DNA from: Fumia sp045645505 | GTDB taxonomy: Bacteria > Bacillota > Clostridia > Oscillospirales > Ruminococcaceae | Length of the DNA: 63,124 nucleotides | Direction of reading: 5' to 3' | Assembly (NCBI GenBank): GCA_045645505.1 | Contig: JAZRIW010000029.1 | Span: 1-63,124, forward strand | Shown: in pieces, positions 42,259 to 50,633 of the stretch | Position numbering within the stretch: position 1 is the first letter of the stretch | Layout of the letters: each line of letters starts with the position of its first letter | Program-made: the position numbers and the translations under genes | Notes under the pieces: model-generated | Told to the model about the DNA's origin: nothing | The model's input: only the letters and a program-made list of their open reading frames with translations | Databases searched by the model: none

Positions 42259-43401
42259 ATGCTTATTATTAATGCTAATATCAAAACGATGGAAGATAAG
42301 GATTATCAGAATGGATATATCCTTGTTTTGGATGGAAAAATCGCTGAAATCGGAGATATGGAAAATGTACCTGATGAGGAAACTGATGTATTTGATGCAA
42401 AGGGTATGACATTGTACCCCGGATTTGTTGATGCTCATTGTCATTTAGGTATGTGGGAAGATTCATTGGGATTTGAAGGCGACGATGGAAATGAAGAAAC
42501 CGATCCCGTGACTCCTCAGCTTCGTGCTATTGATGCCATAAATCCTCTTGATAGGACTTTTAAAGAAGCATTGGAGGGTGGCGTTACTACTGTTTTGACC
42601 GGCCCCGGAAGTGCGAATGCAATAGGCGGTAGTTTTGCTGCAATTAAAACTAAAGGCAGACGCATTGACGATATGGTTTTAAATGAGTCGGTGGGAATGA
42701 AATTTGCTTTAGGCGAAAATCCCAAAAGCGTATATAATGATAAAAATCAAGCTCCTAATACCCGTATGGCGACAGCGGCTTTGATAAGAGAACAGTTAAA
42801 AAAAGCAGCACGTTATTTGAATGATATAGAAAATTCAGAGGATAGCGAGCCTGAGTATGATATTAAATGTGAGGCACTTTTACCGGTTATTAAAAGGGAA
42901 GTAAAAGCTTTTTTTCATGCTCATCGTGCAGATGATATTTTTACAGCTATCCGTATTGCAAAAGAGTTTAATCTTGATCTGGTGATTTGTCATTGTACCG
43001 AAGGACATCTTGTTGCTGATATACTTTCTGATGAGAAGTTAGGGATTATTGCGGGGCCTGTTTTAGGTGACCGTTCTAAACCGGAACTTAAAAACTTGGA
43101 AACTTATGGTATTAAAAAGATGTTTGATGCAGGAATTAAAACTGCACTTTGCACCGATCATCCCGAAACACCTATCCAGTATCTTCCTTTGTCAGCCGGA
43201 GTTTCTGTGGGTGCAGGGCTTGATTATGATGAGGCTTTGAAGATGATTACTATTTATCCTGCAAGTATTGTGGGAATTGATGACAGAGTCGGTTCTCTGA
43301 AAGTAGGAAAAGATGCAGATTTTGTATTATATAACGGAGATCCGTTTTCACCATATAATCATCCTGAACAGGTTTTTATAAACGGAGAAAAATGTCTGTA
43401 A
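42259..43401 (+). CDS. Amidohydrolase family protein
   Basis: A 380-residue metal-dependent hydrolase with an N-terminal beta-sandwich start (MLIINANIKTMEDKDYQNGYILVLDGKIAEIG) and a TIM barrel. DAHCHLG gives the HxH metal ligands; FHAHRADD and VICHCTEGH carry the next His residues; CTDHPETP has the last Asp. The C-terminus VGSLKVGKDADFVLYNGDPF is the usual return to the sandwich domain. The closest general patterns are imidazolonepropionase-, dihydroorotase- and isoaspartyl dipeptidase-like; the substrate is unknown. It is 37 bases after the isomerase and 19 bases before the fumarase subunit, so likely one transcript. Confidence 0.88.
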   Translation: MLIINANIKTMEDKDYQNGYILVLDGKIAEIGDMENVPDEETDVFDAKGMTLYPGFVDAHCHLGMWEDSLGFEGDDGNEETDPVTPQLRAIDAINPLDRTFKEALEGGVTTVLTGPGSANAIGGSFAAIKTKGRRIDDMVLNESVGMKFALGENPKSVYNDKNQAPNTRMATAALIREQLKKAARYLNDIENSEDSEPEYDIKCEALLPVIKREVKAFFHAHRADDIFTAIRIAKEFNLDLVICHCTEGHLVADILSDEKLGIIAGPVLGDRSKPELKNLETYGIKKMFDAGIKTALCTDHPETPIQYLPLSAGVSVGAGLDYDEALKMITIYPASIVGIDDRVGSLKVGKDADFVLYNGDPFSPYNHPEQVFINGEKCL

Positions 43402-43420
43402 TTGAAAAGAGGTTTTATCT

Positions 43421-44263
43421 GTGAGAGAAATTGATGTCATTCAGATTTCAAATGCCGTAAGAGATTTGTGTATAGAAGCTAATTTATCCCTTCCCACTTC
43501 ACTTTGTGATGCTTTGTATAGCAGTACAGAGGCAGAAACTGATTTAATTTCTAAAGAGGTTCTTTGTGATTTGTGCGAGAATTTGAAAGCGGCAAAAGAA
43601 CTTGACGTGCCTATTTGTCAGGATACCGGAATGGCAGTTGTTTTTCTGGAATTGGGGCAGGATGTACATATTGTGGGCGGAGATCTTAAAGAAGCTATAA
43701 ATAAAGGGGTAGCACAGGGATATACCGAAGGTTTTTTGCGGTTGTCGATAGTTAAAGATCCTCTTTTAAGGGAAAATACCGGTGATAATACTCCTGCTGT
43801 TATTCATTTGTCAATAGTTGAAGGAGATAGCGTTAAAATTACTGTTGCGCCTAAGGGATTTGGCAGTGAAAATATGTCAGAGATAAAGATGCTTAACCCT
43901 TCAGCAACAAGAGAAGATATAATAGAAAATGTGAAAGAAACAGTAAAAAAAGCAGGAGGAAATCCTTGTCCGCCAATGGTTATCGGAATAGGTATCGGCG
44001 GCGATTTTGAGTATTGCGCATATCTTTCAAAAAAAGCTTTATGCCGTGATATTTCAAAGAGAAATGATAATCCCTTCTATGCAAAACTTGAAGAGGATAT
44101 TTTAAATGAAGTTAACAAGCTTAATATAGGGCCTCAGGGCTTCGGTGGAAAGACTACCGCATTTGCTGTTAACATTGAAACTTACCCTACTCATATAGCA
44201 GGATTACCGCTTGCTGTTAATATTGGTTGTCATGTAACAAGACACAAGACAATCGTTTTATAA
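43421..44263 (+). CDS. Class I fumarate/tartrate hydratase alpha subunit, without a beta subunit nearby
   Basis: A 280-residue protein matching the N-terminal (alpha, iron-sulfur) part of oxygen-sensitive class I fumarases and L-tartrate dehydratase. PICQDTGMAVVFLELGQ contains one cluster Cys. GDNTPAVIH, FGSENMSEIKML, GGNPCPPMVIGIGIGG and the terminal GCHVTRHKT are family blocks, with Cys residues that would ligate the 4Fe-4S cluster. In two-subunit systems the beta gene normally follows directly. Here the next gene is hpf, and no beta gene is in the window. The start is GTG behind AAAAGAGG. Whether it makes fumarase, tartrate dehydratase or another hydratase is open. Confidence 0.88.
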   Translation: MREIDVIQISNAVRDLCIEANLSLPTSLCDALYSSTEAETDLISKEVLCDLCENLKAAKELDVPICQDTGMAVVFLELGQDVHIVGGDLKEAINKGVAQGYTEGFLRLSIVKDPLLRENTGDNTPAVIHLSIVEGDSVKITVAPKGFGSENMSEIKMLNPSATREDIIENVKETVKKAGGNPCPPMVIGIGIGGDFEYCAYLSKKALCRDISKRNDNPFYAKLEEDILNEVNKLNIGPQGFGGKTTAFAVNIETYPTHIAGLPLAVNIGCHVTRHKTIVL

Positions 44264-44310
44264 CTTTTTCACAAATTTTATTAAAAACAATAGAAATTTT
44301 TGTATAGTTA

Positions 44311-44319
44311 TGTTATACT
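44311..44319 (+). promoter_or_regulatory. Extended -10 promoter of hpf
   Basis: TG-T-TATACT at 44311-44319 with only a weak -35 candidate 17 bases upstream. It lies 60 bases before the hpf start. Confidence 0.5.
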
Positions 44320-44377
44320 ATAGTTGTAGTAGAAATTTTAATTAATTTTTACTAAATGAAAAATAGGAGGCATGACT

Positions 44378-44893
44378 ATGAATACTGTATTTGTTGCAAG
44401 AAAAATCACTTTAAGCGATTCTTTTAAGGAAAAGGCTCAGAAAAAACTTGAAAAACTGGATAAGTTTTTTGATGATTCCAAGGCGCAGGTCACTGTTTCC
44501 ACTCAGAAAGAGTTAGTTACCGTTGAGCTTACTGTCTGGGCAAATGGATTGGTATTCCGTGCTGAAAAGATAAGCGAAAGTAAGCTTGAGGCTTTGGACG
44601 AAGCTATCGAAACTATAATTCGTCGCATTCGTAAAAATAAGACAAAGCTTCAGAAAAAAGTAAAGGCTTCCGGATTTGAAACGTCGTTTGATGAACCATT
44701 TATTGAGGCAGAGTATGACGTTATCAGGCTGAAGGAAGTTTCATTAAGACCTATGGACGAAGAAGAGGCAATTTTACAAATGAATATGCTCGGACATAAT
44801 TTCTTTGTATTTTTAAATGCTTCATCGGGAGATATAAATGTTGTATATAAAAGAAAAAATGAGGGTTATGGGTTAATTATTCCTGTGAAATAA
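44378..44893 (+). CDS. hpf: Ribosome hibernation promoting factor, long form
   Basis: A 171-residue protein that dimerises 70S ribosomes into inactive 100S particles in slow growth. The N-terminal domain (residues 1 to about 95, KLEKLDKFFDDSKAQVTV; then basic ETIIRRIRKNKTKLQKK) binds the 30S decoding region. The C-terminal domain (about 110-171, VIRLKEVSLRPMDEEEAILQMNMLGHNFFVFLN and VVYKRKNEGYGLI) is the dimerisation domain found only in long HPF, the Firmicute type. The ATG at 44378 is chosen because AGGAGG is seven bases before it, but only one base before the ATG at 44372. Confidence 0.96.
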   Translation: MNTVFVARKITLSDSFKEKAQKKLEKLDKFFDDSKAQVTVSTQKELVTVELTVWANGLVFRAEKISESKLEALDEAIETIIRRIRKNKTKLQKKVKASGFETSFDEPFIEAEYDVIRLKEVSLRPMDEEEAILQMNMLGHNFFVFLNASSGDINVVYKRKNEGYGLIIPVK

Positions 44894-44953
44894 TGCTTTT
44901 CAAAAATGATTTTTTGTGATACAATATAAGTATCTGGAAAGTCTTAATAAATT

Positions 44954-44985
44954 AAAAAGGCGGACTGGTGTCCGCCTTTTTTATT
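44954..44985 (+). terminator. Terminator between hpf and the RlmL-like gene
   Basis: A perfect 12-bp stem (44954-44965 with 44970-44981) around TGGT, followed by TATT. It lies 60 bases behind hpf. Confidence 0.88.
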
Positions 44986-45005
44986 GTTTATGGGGAAGGT
45001 AATAA

Positions 45006-46121
45006 ATGAAAAAATATCGCTATATAGCACCTTGCATATTTGGACTGGAGGGAATACTTTCAGGCGAAGTCAAAAGAATGGGCGGAGAAGATGTAGAAGT
45101 AACAGACGGAAAGGTAGAGTTTTCGGGCGATTATACTATTCTTGCCAGAGCAAATCTCACACTCCGTACAGCTGAAAGGGTACTTATAAAGCTTTCAGAA
45201 TTTGAGGCAACTACGTTTGATGAGCTTTTTGAAGGTACAAAGAAAATCCCTTTTGAAGAGTTTATAGGAAAGCACGACGCTTTTCCTGTAAAAGGTTATT
45301 CTCTTCATTCTCAGTTACACAGTGTTCCTGATTGCCAGAAGATTATTAAAAAAGCTACAGTGGAACACTTGAAAGAAAAATACGGAGTTTCGTGGTTTGA
45401 GGAAACAGGTGCTTTGCATCAGATACAATTTTCCATTTTAAAGGATAAAGTTATAATAATGCTTGATACTTCGGGTGCCGGGCTTCATAAACGCGGGTAT
45501 CGTAAAAATTCAAATGAAGCACCCATCAAAGAAACCCTTGCTGCGGGAATGATAGATTTGGCAAGAGTTAAAAAAGATACGATATTTTATGATCCTTTTT
45601 GTGGTTCAGGTACGTTGCTTATTGAGGCTGCTATGAAGGCTTGTAACATTCCTTCGGGAATAGGAAGAAAGTTTGCTTGTCAGCATTGGGATTGTATTCC
45701 TGAATCGGTTTTCAGAGAAGAACGGGCAAGAGGTCTTGACCTTATACATCGCGACGCTAATTTTATGGGCTATGGAAGTGATATAGATGCAAGTTCTGTA
45801 GAACTTGCACTTGATAATGCAAGTAAGGCAAAGGTAGCATCTAAAGTCAGAATACGGATTCGTGATGTGAAAGACTTTAATCCGATTTCTGATAAGGGTG
45901 TATTGGTGACTAATCCACCTTATGGCGAAAGACTTTTAAATATTTCAAAGGCGCATGAAATTTATAAAACAATGGGAGATGTTTTCAAAAAAGACAGCGG
46001 TATTAATTATTATATTATTTCTCCTGATGAGAATTTTGAAAACATTTTTGGAAGAAAAGCGACAAAAAGGCGTAAGCTTTATAATGGTATGCTTAAGTGT
46101 CAGCTTTTTATGTACTATTAA
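45006..46121 (+). CDS. THUMP-domain class I SAM RNA methyltransferase (RlmL/YpsC-like)
   Basis: A 371-residue RNA methyltransferase. A THUMP domain in the N-terminal half (residues about 45-160) recognises RNA. The catalytic half has DPFCGSGTLLIEAA as the SAM motif and VTNPPYGERL as the N-methylation motif. Members methylate guanine N2 of 23S rRNA (RlmL type). B. subtilis YpsC is a close match in layout, as far as I recall. GGGGAAGG precedes the start. It lies directly after the hpf terminator, so it needs its own promoter or read-through. Confidence 0.88.
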   Translation: MKKYRYIAPCIFGLEGILSGEVKRMGGEDVEVTDGKVEFSGDYTILARANLTLRTAERVLIKLSEFEATTFDELFEGTKKIPFEEFIGKHDAFPVKGYSLHSQLHSVPDCQKIIKKATVEHLKEKYGVSWFEETGALHQIQFSILKDKVIIMLDTSGAGLHKRGYRKNSNEAPIKETLAAGMIDLARVKKDTIFYDPFCGSGTLLIEAAMKACNIPSGIGRKFACQHWDCIPESVFREERARGLDLIHRDANFMGYGSDIDASSVELALDNASKAKVASKVRIRIRDVKDFNPISDKGVLVTNPPYGERLLNISKAHEIYKTMGDVFKKDSGINYYIISPDENFENIFGRKATKRRKLYNGMLKCQLFMYY

Positions 46122-46211
46122 TGGTGACACGATGATATTAAAAAACAGTTTTTGCACAAAATGATTTATTTTAGCATAAAATAAGAATATCTCTTAAAAG
46201 GGGTATTCGAA

Positions 46212-46883
46212 ATGAGAAAAAGACAAAAAATTAATTTTAAAGTAGCAGTATGTTTTTTAGTATTTTTTATTCTGATAGCCTTTTCTACATATTTTGTTAA
46301 GCAGTTCAGAAAAGAAGTGGCAGAAAGAGCCGGATATTCTGCAAAAGTGTTAGCACTTGAAACAATAAATGACAGCATTAAAGAGACACTTGCAGATACT
46401 TCGTTTGATCTTATTGAAGTCAATAAGGATAATATGGGGAAGGTTGTTTCGATAGAAACTAAAATAGATAAAATTGCTTTAGTTAAAACTGATATTACAG
46501 AAAAAATCATTAAAAAGCTTAACGCATATTCTAAAAACAGCGTGAAAATTCCGCTTGGAAATATGTCAGGTAATGCTTTTTTGTCTGCAAAGGGCCCTAT
46601 GATAGAATGCAGCTTTATTCCGGCAGGAGCTTTGGATGTAAAGACGTTGAGCAAAATAGAAGCTTCGGGAATTAATCAGACAAGGCATAGCATTGTGATT
46701 GAAATATCAGTAGAAATAACTGCGATTACTTCATTTTGCCGTGTGAATGTTTCTACCCCTGCAGAAGTTATTTTGGCGGAAACGATAGTGGTAGGCTCAG
46801 TACCTGAAAGTTACACTCAGGTCTTGACTGATGATAGTGAGCTTTTGGGCAATATTAATGATTATAAAGCGGGAATCAAATAA
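46212..46883 (+). CDS. yunB: Sporulation protein YunB
   Basis: A 223-residue protein with one N-terminal membrane segment (FKVAVCFLVFFILIAFSTYF) and an extracytoplasmic region. The conserved YunB blocks are present: ETINDSIKETL, KIPLGNMSGNAFLSAKGPMIE, GINQTRHSIVIEISV and VVGSVPESY. YunB is required for efficient spore formation in Bacillus, where I recall it is made in the mother cell under sigma-E. A CATAAAAT at 46176-46183 resembles a sigma-E -10 box but has no convincing -35. Its presence is one of the signs that this organism forms spores. Confidence 0.88.
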   Translation: MRKRQKINFKVAVCFLVFFILIAFSTYFVKQFRKEVAERAGYSAKVLALETINDSIKETLADTSFDLIEVNKDNMGKVVSIETKIDKIALVKTDITEKIIKKLNAYSKNSVKIPLGNMSGNAFLSAKGPMIECSFIPAGALDVKTLSKIEASGINQTRHSIVIEISVEITAITSFCRVNVSTPAEVILAETIVVGSVPESYTQVLTDDSELLGNINDYKAGIK

Positions 46884-46897
46884 AAAGGAGAACAGTA

Positions 46898-47131
46898 ATG
46901 ACATTAGATAATGTAAAACCGGGATATATGGGTATAATTACACAAATAGGCGGAGAGGGTGCGTTAAGAAGAAGACTGCTTGATATGGGCCTTACACCTA
47001 ATACTGCGGTTATTGTAAGAAAAGTTGCTCCTATGGGTGATCCAATAGAACTGTATCTCAGAAGTTACGTTTTAACTATACGACGTGAAGAAGCGGCAAA
47101 AATAGAAGTTCATGGAGTGACTAAGGCTTAG
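46898..47131 (+). CDS. feoA: Ferrous iron transport protein A
   Basis: A 77-residue SH3-like cytoplasmic protein. MTLDNVKPGYMGIITQIGGEGALRRRLLDMGLTPNTAVIVRK and GDPIELYLRSYVLTIRREEAAKI follow the FeoA pattern along their full length. It supports the FeoB transporter encoded 13 bases downstream. An AAAGGAG site precedes it. No FeoC-like gene and no obvious Fur box are visible nearby. yunB ends 14 bases upstream, so an unexpected read-through from yunB is possible. Confidence 0.95.
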   Translation: MTLDNVKPGYMGIITQIGGEGALRRRLLDMGLTPNTAVIVRKVAPMGDPIELYLRSYVLTIRREEAAKIEVHGVTKA

Positions 47132-47144
47132 AGGAGGTATTAAA

Positions 47145-49157
47145 GTGAGTAGTTTAGTTGCGCTGATTGGAAATCAGAACAGCGGAAAAACAACACTTTT
47201 CAACAGACTTACAGGAAGTAATCAGCATGTGGGGAATTTCCCCGGTGTTACGGTTGAGAAAAAAGAAGGAAATATTTTAAAGCATAAAAATTCTGTTTTA
47301 GTGGATTTACCGGGTATTTATTCTCTTTCTCCATATACTTCTGAGGAAATAGTAACAAGGGATTTTCTGGTAAATGAGAAGCCCGATGCTATTATAAATA
47401 TTGTAGATGCGACTAATATAGAAAGAAACCTTTATCTTACCTTACAACTTATGGAATTGGGAATTCCTATGGTTGTGGCACTTAATATGATGGACGAGGT
47501 AAGGGCAAGTGGAAATTATATAGATGTTAAAAAACTTTCTGATTATTTAGGAGTGCCTGTTGTACCGATTTCTGCAGGAAAAAACGAAGGTATTTCTGAG
47601 CTTTTGAGAGTTATCATTAAAACCTTGTCAGAAAAAGAATTGCCTAAAAAAATGGACTTTTGTGTGGGACCTGTGCATAAAGCAATTCACTCTATTGCAC
47701 ATCTTATTGAAGATCAGGCAAGATTTTGCGGATATTCTACCCGTTTCGCCTCTACAAAACTTGTAGAGGGTGATGAGCCGATGGCTACAGCTTTGGGGAT
47801 AACTGATAATCAAAGACATATTATAGAGCATATTGTCAAGGAAATGGAATATGAGCTTGGAATTGACCATGAGGCGGCACTTGCTGATATGCGATATGGA
47901 TATATAGAAAAGATTTGCGCTGATTCTGTTTTTAAACACAGTGAGACTAAAGAGCAGATCCGTTCTGAAAAAATTGATAAAATTCTTACGCATAAATATT
48001 TTGGAATACCGATTTTTGTGATGATTATGCTGTTTGTATTCTGGCTGACATTTTCAGTTATTGGTGCACCTCTTCAGGGATTGATGGAGAACGGTATAGA
48101 TAATGTTATTATGGCATTTTCGCAAATGTTACTGAGAATGGATATAAAACCTTGGATACATTCACTTTTGATAGATGGTGTTTGCACGGGAGTTGGAAGT
48201 GTATTATCATTTCTGCCGATAATTGTGCTTTTGTTTTTCTTTTTGTCTATGCTGGAAGACAGTGGCTATATGGCGAGAGTGGCTTTTGTTATGGATAAGC
48301 TTCTTCGCAAGATTGGATTATCAGGAAAGTCGTTTGTACCGATGCTTATCGGATTTGGTTGCAGTGTGCCTGCTATTATGGCGACACGTACTCTTTCAAG
48401 TGAACGTGACAGAAAAATGACTATTGTCCTGACTCCTTTTATGTCTTGTAGTGCAAAGCTTCCGATATATGGTATGATTACAGCTGCTTTTTTCCCAAAA
48501 CATGGTGGACTTGTGATGTTTTCAATTTATTTTTTGGGAATTATAGTTGCAATTTTATCAGGACTTCTTTTAAAGAAAACTGTTTTTAAAGGTGATTCTG
48601 TTCCTTTTGTAATGGAGCTTCCTGCTTACAGGTTACCGTCATTTAAAAACGTTATACTTGATATGTGGGAAAAGGCAAAAGATTTCATAAAAAAAGCTTT
48701 TACAATTATTTTTATTGCCACCATTGTTATTTGGTTTCTGCAGAGCTTTAATTGGGGACTGAATATGGTGGTGGATAGTTCTGAGAGTATCTTAGCTTCA
48801 ATCGGCAAGTTGATAGCACCTGTCTTTGCACCTATCGGGTTTAACGATTGGAGAGCATCTACTGCACTTATTACAGGACTTACTGCAAAAGAATCTGTTG
48901 TAAGTACCATTACAATTTTAACTCGTGCTGTAAATAATACTCAGCTTGGAATTCTGTTAGGGGATATTTTCACCCCCTTGTCGGCATTTTCTTTTTTGGT
49001 ATTTACTGTGCTTTATATGCCTTGTATGGCGGCATTTGCAGCAACAAAAAGGGAAATGGGTTCAATCAAAAGTGCCTTATTTACTGCTGTATTTCAAACT
49101 TTAATTGCTTATGCTGTGGCATTTGTGATTTTCAGAGTGGGAAGTATTTTAATGTAA
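47145..49157 (+). CDS. feoB: Ferrous iron transporter FeoB
   Basis: A 670-residue membrane protein that takes up Fe(II). The N-terminal GTPase domain has GNQNSGKTTLF (G1), GNFPGVTVEKKEG (G2), DLPGIYSLSP (G3) and NMMD (G4). A helical switch region follows, then a polytopic membrane domain with two Gate repeats (GYMARVAFVMDKL and GLTAKESVVST regions). GCSVPAIMATRT contains the conserved pore Cys. The start is GTG seven bases after GAGGAGG. It forms the feoAB operon, fitting an anaerobe where ferrous iron prevails. Confidence 0.97.
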   Translation: MSSLVALIGNQNSGKTTLFNRLTGSNQHVGNFPGVTVEKKEGNILKHKNSVLVDLPGIYSLSPYTSEEIVTRDFLVNEKPDAIINIVDATNIERNLYLTLQLMELGIPMVVALNMMDEVRASGNYIDVKKLSDYLGVPVVPISAGKNEGISELLRVIIKTLSEKELPKKMDFCVGPVHKAIHSIAHLIEDQARFCGYSTRFASTKLVEGDEPMATALGITDNQRHIIEHIVKEMEYELGIDHEAALADMRYGYIEKICADSVFKHSETKEQIRSEKIDKILTHKYFGIPIFVMIMLFVFWLTFSVIGAPLQGLMENGIDNVIMAFSQMLLRMDIKPWIHSLLIDGVCTGVGSVLSFLPIIVLLFFFLSMLEDSGYMARVAFVMDKLLRKIGLSGKSFVPMLIGFGCSVPAIMATRTLSSERDRKMTIVLTPFMSCSAKLPIYGMITAAFFPKHGGLVMFSIYFLGIIVAILSGLLLKKTVFKGDSVPFVMELPAYRLPSFKNVILDMWEKAKDFIKKAFTIIFIATIVIWFLQSFNWGLNMVVDSSESILASIGKLIAPVFAPIGFNDWRASTALITGLTAKESVVSTITILTRAVNNTQLGILLGDIFTPLSAFSFLVFTVLYMPCMAAFAATKREMGSIKSALFTAVFQTLIAYAVAFVIFRVGSILM

Positions 49158-49173
49158 AATTTTGTAGAAAAAT

Positions 49174-49201
49174 TTGCTTTTACACAAATTTATGTTATAA
49201 T
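49174..49201 (+). promoter_or_regulatory. Predicted promoter of the two-lipoprotein unit
   Basis: TTGCTT (49174-49179), a 16-base spacer and TATAAT (49196-49201) with TG one base before it. Confidence 0.5.
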
Positions 49202-49233
49202 TAAGGAGGAAGTTGAATTAAGGAGTTTTAAAG

Positions 49234-50007
49234 ATGACATATAAAAGTATATTTAAAATTCTTATTGTATGTATTTTTACATTCTCTGCACTTTTTCTTT
49301 ATGCTTGTGAAAAAGAGAATGTTGAGATAGCATCTTTCTCTGATTTTAATGAAAGCAGTATCCCTGCAGAAATAAGTTCTGAAATTTCTGAGGAAAGTAT
49401 AATAGAGTATGATGAAGTTACTAAAAAAACTGTAGATAAAAGTTATTTTGACGATGCTGTTTTTATTGGTAATTCAAGAACTCAGGGACTCATTTATTAT
49501 AATGGACTGGGGAATACTACTGCATATATGGATAAGGGGCTTAAGGTAGATACCGTCTTTGATAAGCCTACTGTTGAGATGAATGGAAAAAAGCTGTCAG
49601 TTATAGAGGCACTTTCAGAAAAATCAGAATTTAATAAGGTTTATATCATGCTTGGTATAAATGAACTTGGTTGGGCGTACAGTGATATTTTTATTGAAAA
49701 ATATGCTTTGATTATAGATAAAATAAGAGAAATAAATCCTGATGCAATAATTTATATTCAATCGATTTTGCCTGTGAGTGAGGAAAAATCTTCTTCTGAC
49801 GCTGTTTATAATATGGACAAGATAAATGAATATAATGATTTAATTAAAGATATGGCGACAGCTAAAGGAACTATTTATTTGAATGTTTCTGAGGCGGTTG
49901 CAGATGAGGACGGGTATTTACCTCAATATGCTTCAACAGATGGAGTGCATTTAAATAAAGATTATTGCATTAAATGGTTTGAATATTTAAAAGATAATAC
50001 GTATTAA
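49234..50007 (+). CDS. SGNH/GDSL-type hydrolase lipoprotein
   Basis: A 257-residue exported lipoprotein. A hydrophobic signal ends in LYAC, so Cys is lipidated after cleavage. A Ser/Glu-rich linker follows (residues about 30-65). The hydrolase domain has GNSRTQG where the family has GDSxxxG (nucleophile Ser, with the Asp replaced by Asn), MLGINELGW as block III with its Asn, and DGVHLN as block V with the catalytic Asp and His. Such proteins often remove or transfer acetyl groups on cell-surface or dietary polysaccharides. It is paired with a DUF4358 lipoprotein 13 bases downstream, a combination I recall from other clostridia. Confidence 0.85.
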   Translation: MTYKSIFKILIVCIFTFSALFLYACEKENVEIASFSDFNESSIPAEISSEISEESIIEYDEVTKKTVDKSYFDDAVFIGNSRTQGLIYYNGLGNTTAYMDKGLKVDTVFDKPTVEMNGKKLSVIEALSEKSEFNKVYIMLGINELGWAYSDIFIEKYALIIDKIREINPDAIIYIQSILPVSEEKSSSDAVYNMDKINEYNDLIKDMATAKGTIYLNVSEAVADEDGYLPQYASTDGVHLNKDYCIKWFEYLKDNTY

Positions 50008-50020
50008 AGAGGGAGTTAAA

Positions 50021-50476
50021 ATGAAAAAGATAATAGCTTTTTTACTTGTGTCTGTATTTCTGATGTCAGCTTGTGGTAAAAATGAAACACTTGAAATGAA
50101 TATTGATGATTTTGCAAAGGAACTTGCTACAGCTGTTGATTATGATGATGAATTATTTTTGCTTGAAGATGAAATAGCTCGTCAGCTTTTTGATTTAGAA
50201 GATGATATAGAAGATATTGCAATGTATTTAGGAAGTGGTTCAACTTCTGAAATGGTAGCTGTTTTTAAAACAAGAGGTAAGTATAACACACAGAAAACTT
50301 ATAATGAGGTGTTGCTTTTCCTTAGAGATTTAAGAGACGAATATGAGGATTATCTTCCCAAAGAGGTAGAAAAAATAGATAAATTTCTGCTTAATAAAGA
50401 TGGAGAATATTTAGTTTTCTGCGTTACCGATGATGATAAAACTGCTCAAAAAATTATAAATAAATATTTTAATTAA
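50021..50476 (+). CDS. DUF4358 lipoprotein
   Basis: A 151-residue exported lipoprotein (lipobox LMSAC). The mature part is acidic and begins with a DDFAKEL-type helix, followed by ARQLFDLEDDIEDIAMYLGSGSTSEM and a C-terminal GEYLVFCVTDDD strand, which is the layout of DUF4358 proteins. The function is unknown. In other clostridia this domain often occurs beside SGNH hydrolases or O-acyltransferases, hinting at a role in surface polymer modification. It ends in a clear terminator. Confidence 0.75.
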   Translation: MKKIIAFLLVSVFLMSACGKNETLEMNIDDFAKELATAVDYDDELFLLEDEIARQLFDLEDDIEDIAMYLGSGSTSEMVAVFKTRGKYNTQKTYNEVLLFLRDLRDEYEDYLPKEVEKIDKFLLNKDGEYLVFCVTDDDKTAQKIINKYFN

Positions 50477-50504
50477 TTTTGATTTTTATGAAAATTTTTA
50501 AGAG

Positions 50505-50539
50505 AAAAAGACACAGTTTTTAAAGCTGTGTCTTTTTGT
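50505..50539 (+). terminator. Terminator of the lipoprotein pair
   Basis: A perfect 12-bp stem (50505-50516 with 50526-50537) ending in TTTTTG. Confidence 0.88.
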
Positions 50540-50633
50540 TTTAGTGAATTTTTAAAAAAGATATAGTAATACTGGAAAAAATTTTTAAAATATGTTATAT
50601 TATTTTATATAGAGTTTGATTGGAGGAAATATT

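Noticed and set aside
46140..46211. Sigma-E promoter for yunB
   Set aside because: A CATAAAAT box fits the -10, but no matching -35 is present, so I did not list it as a feature.
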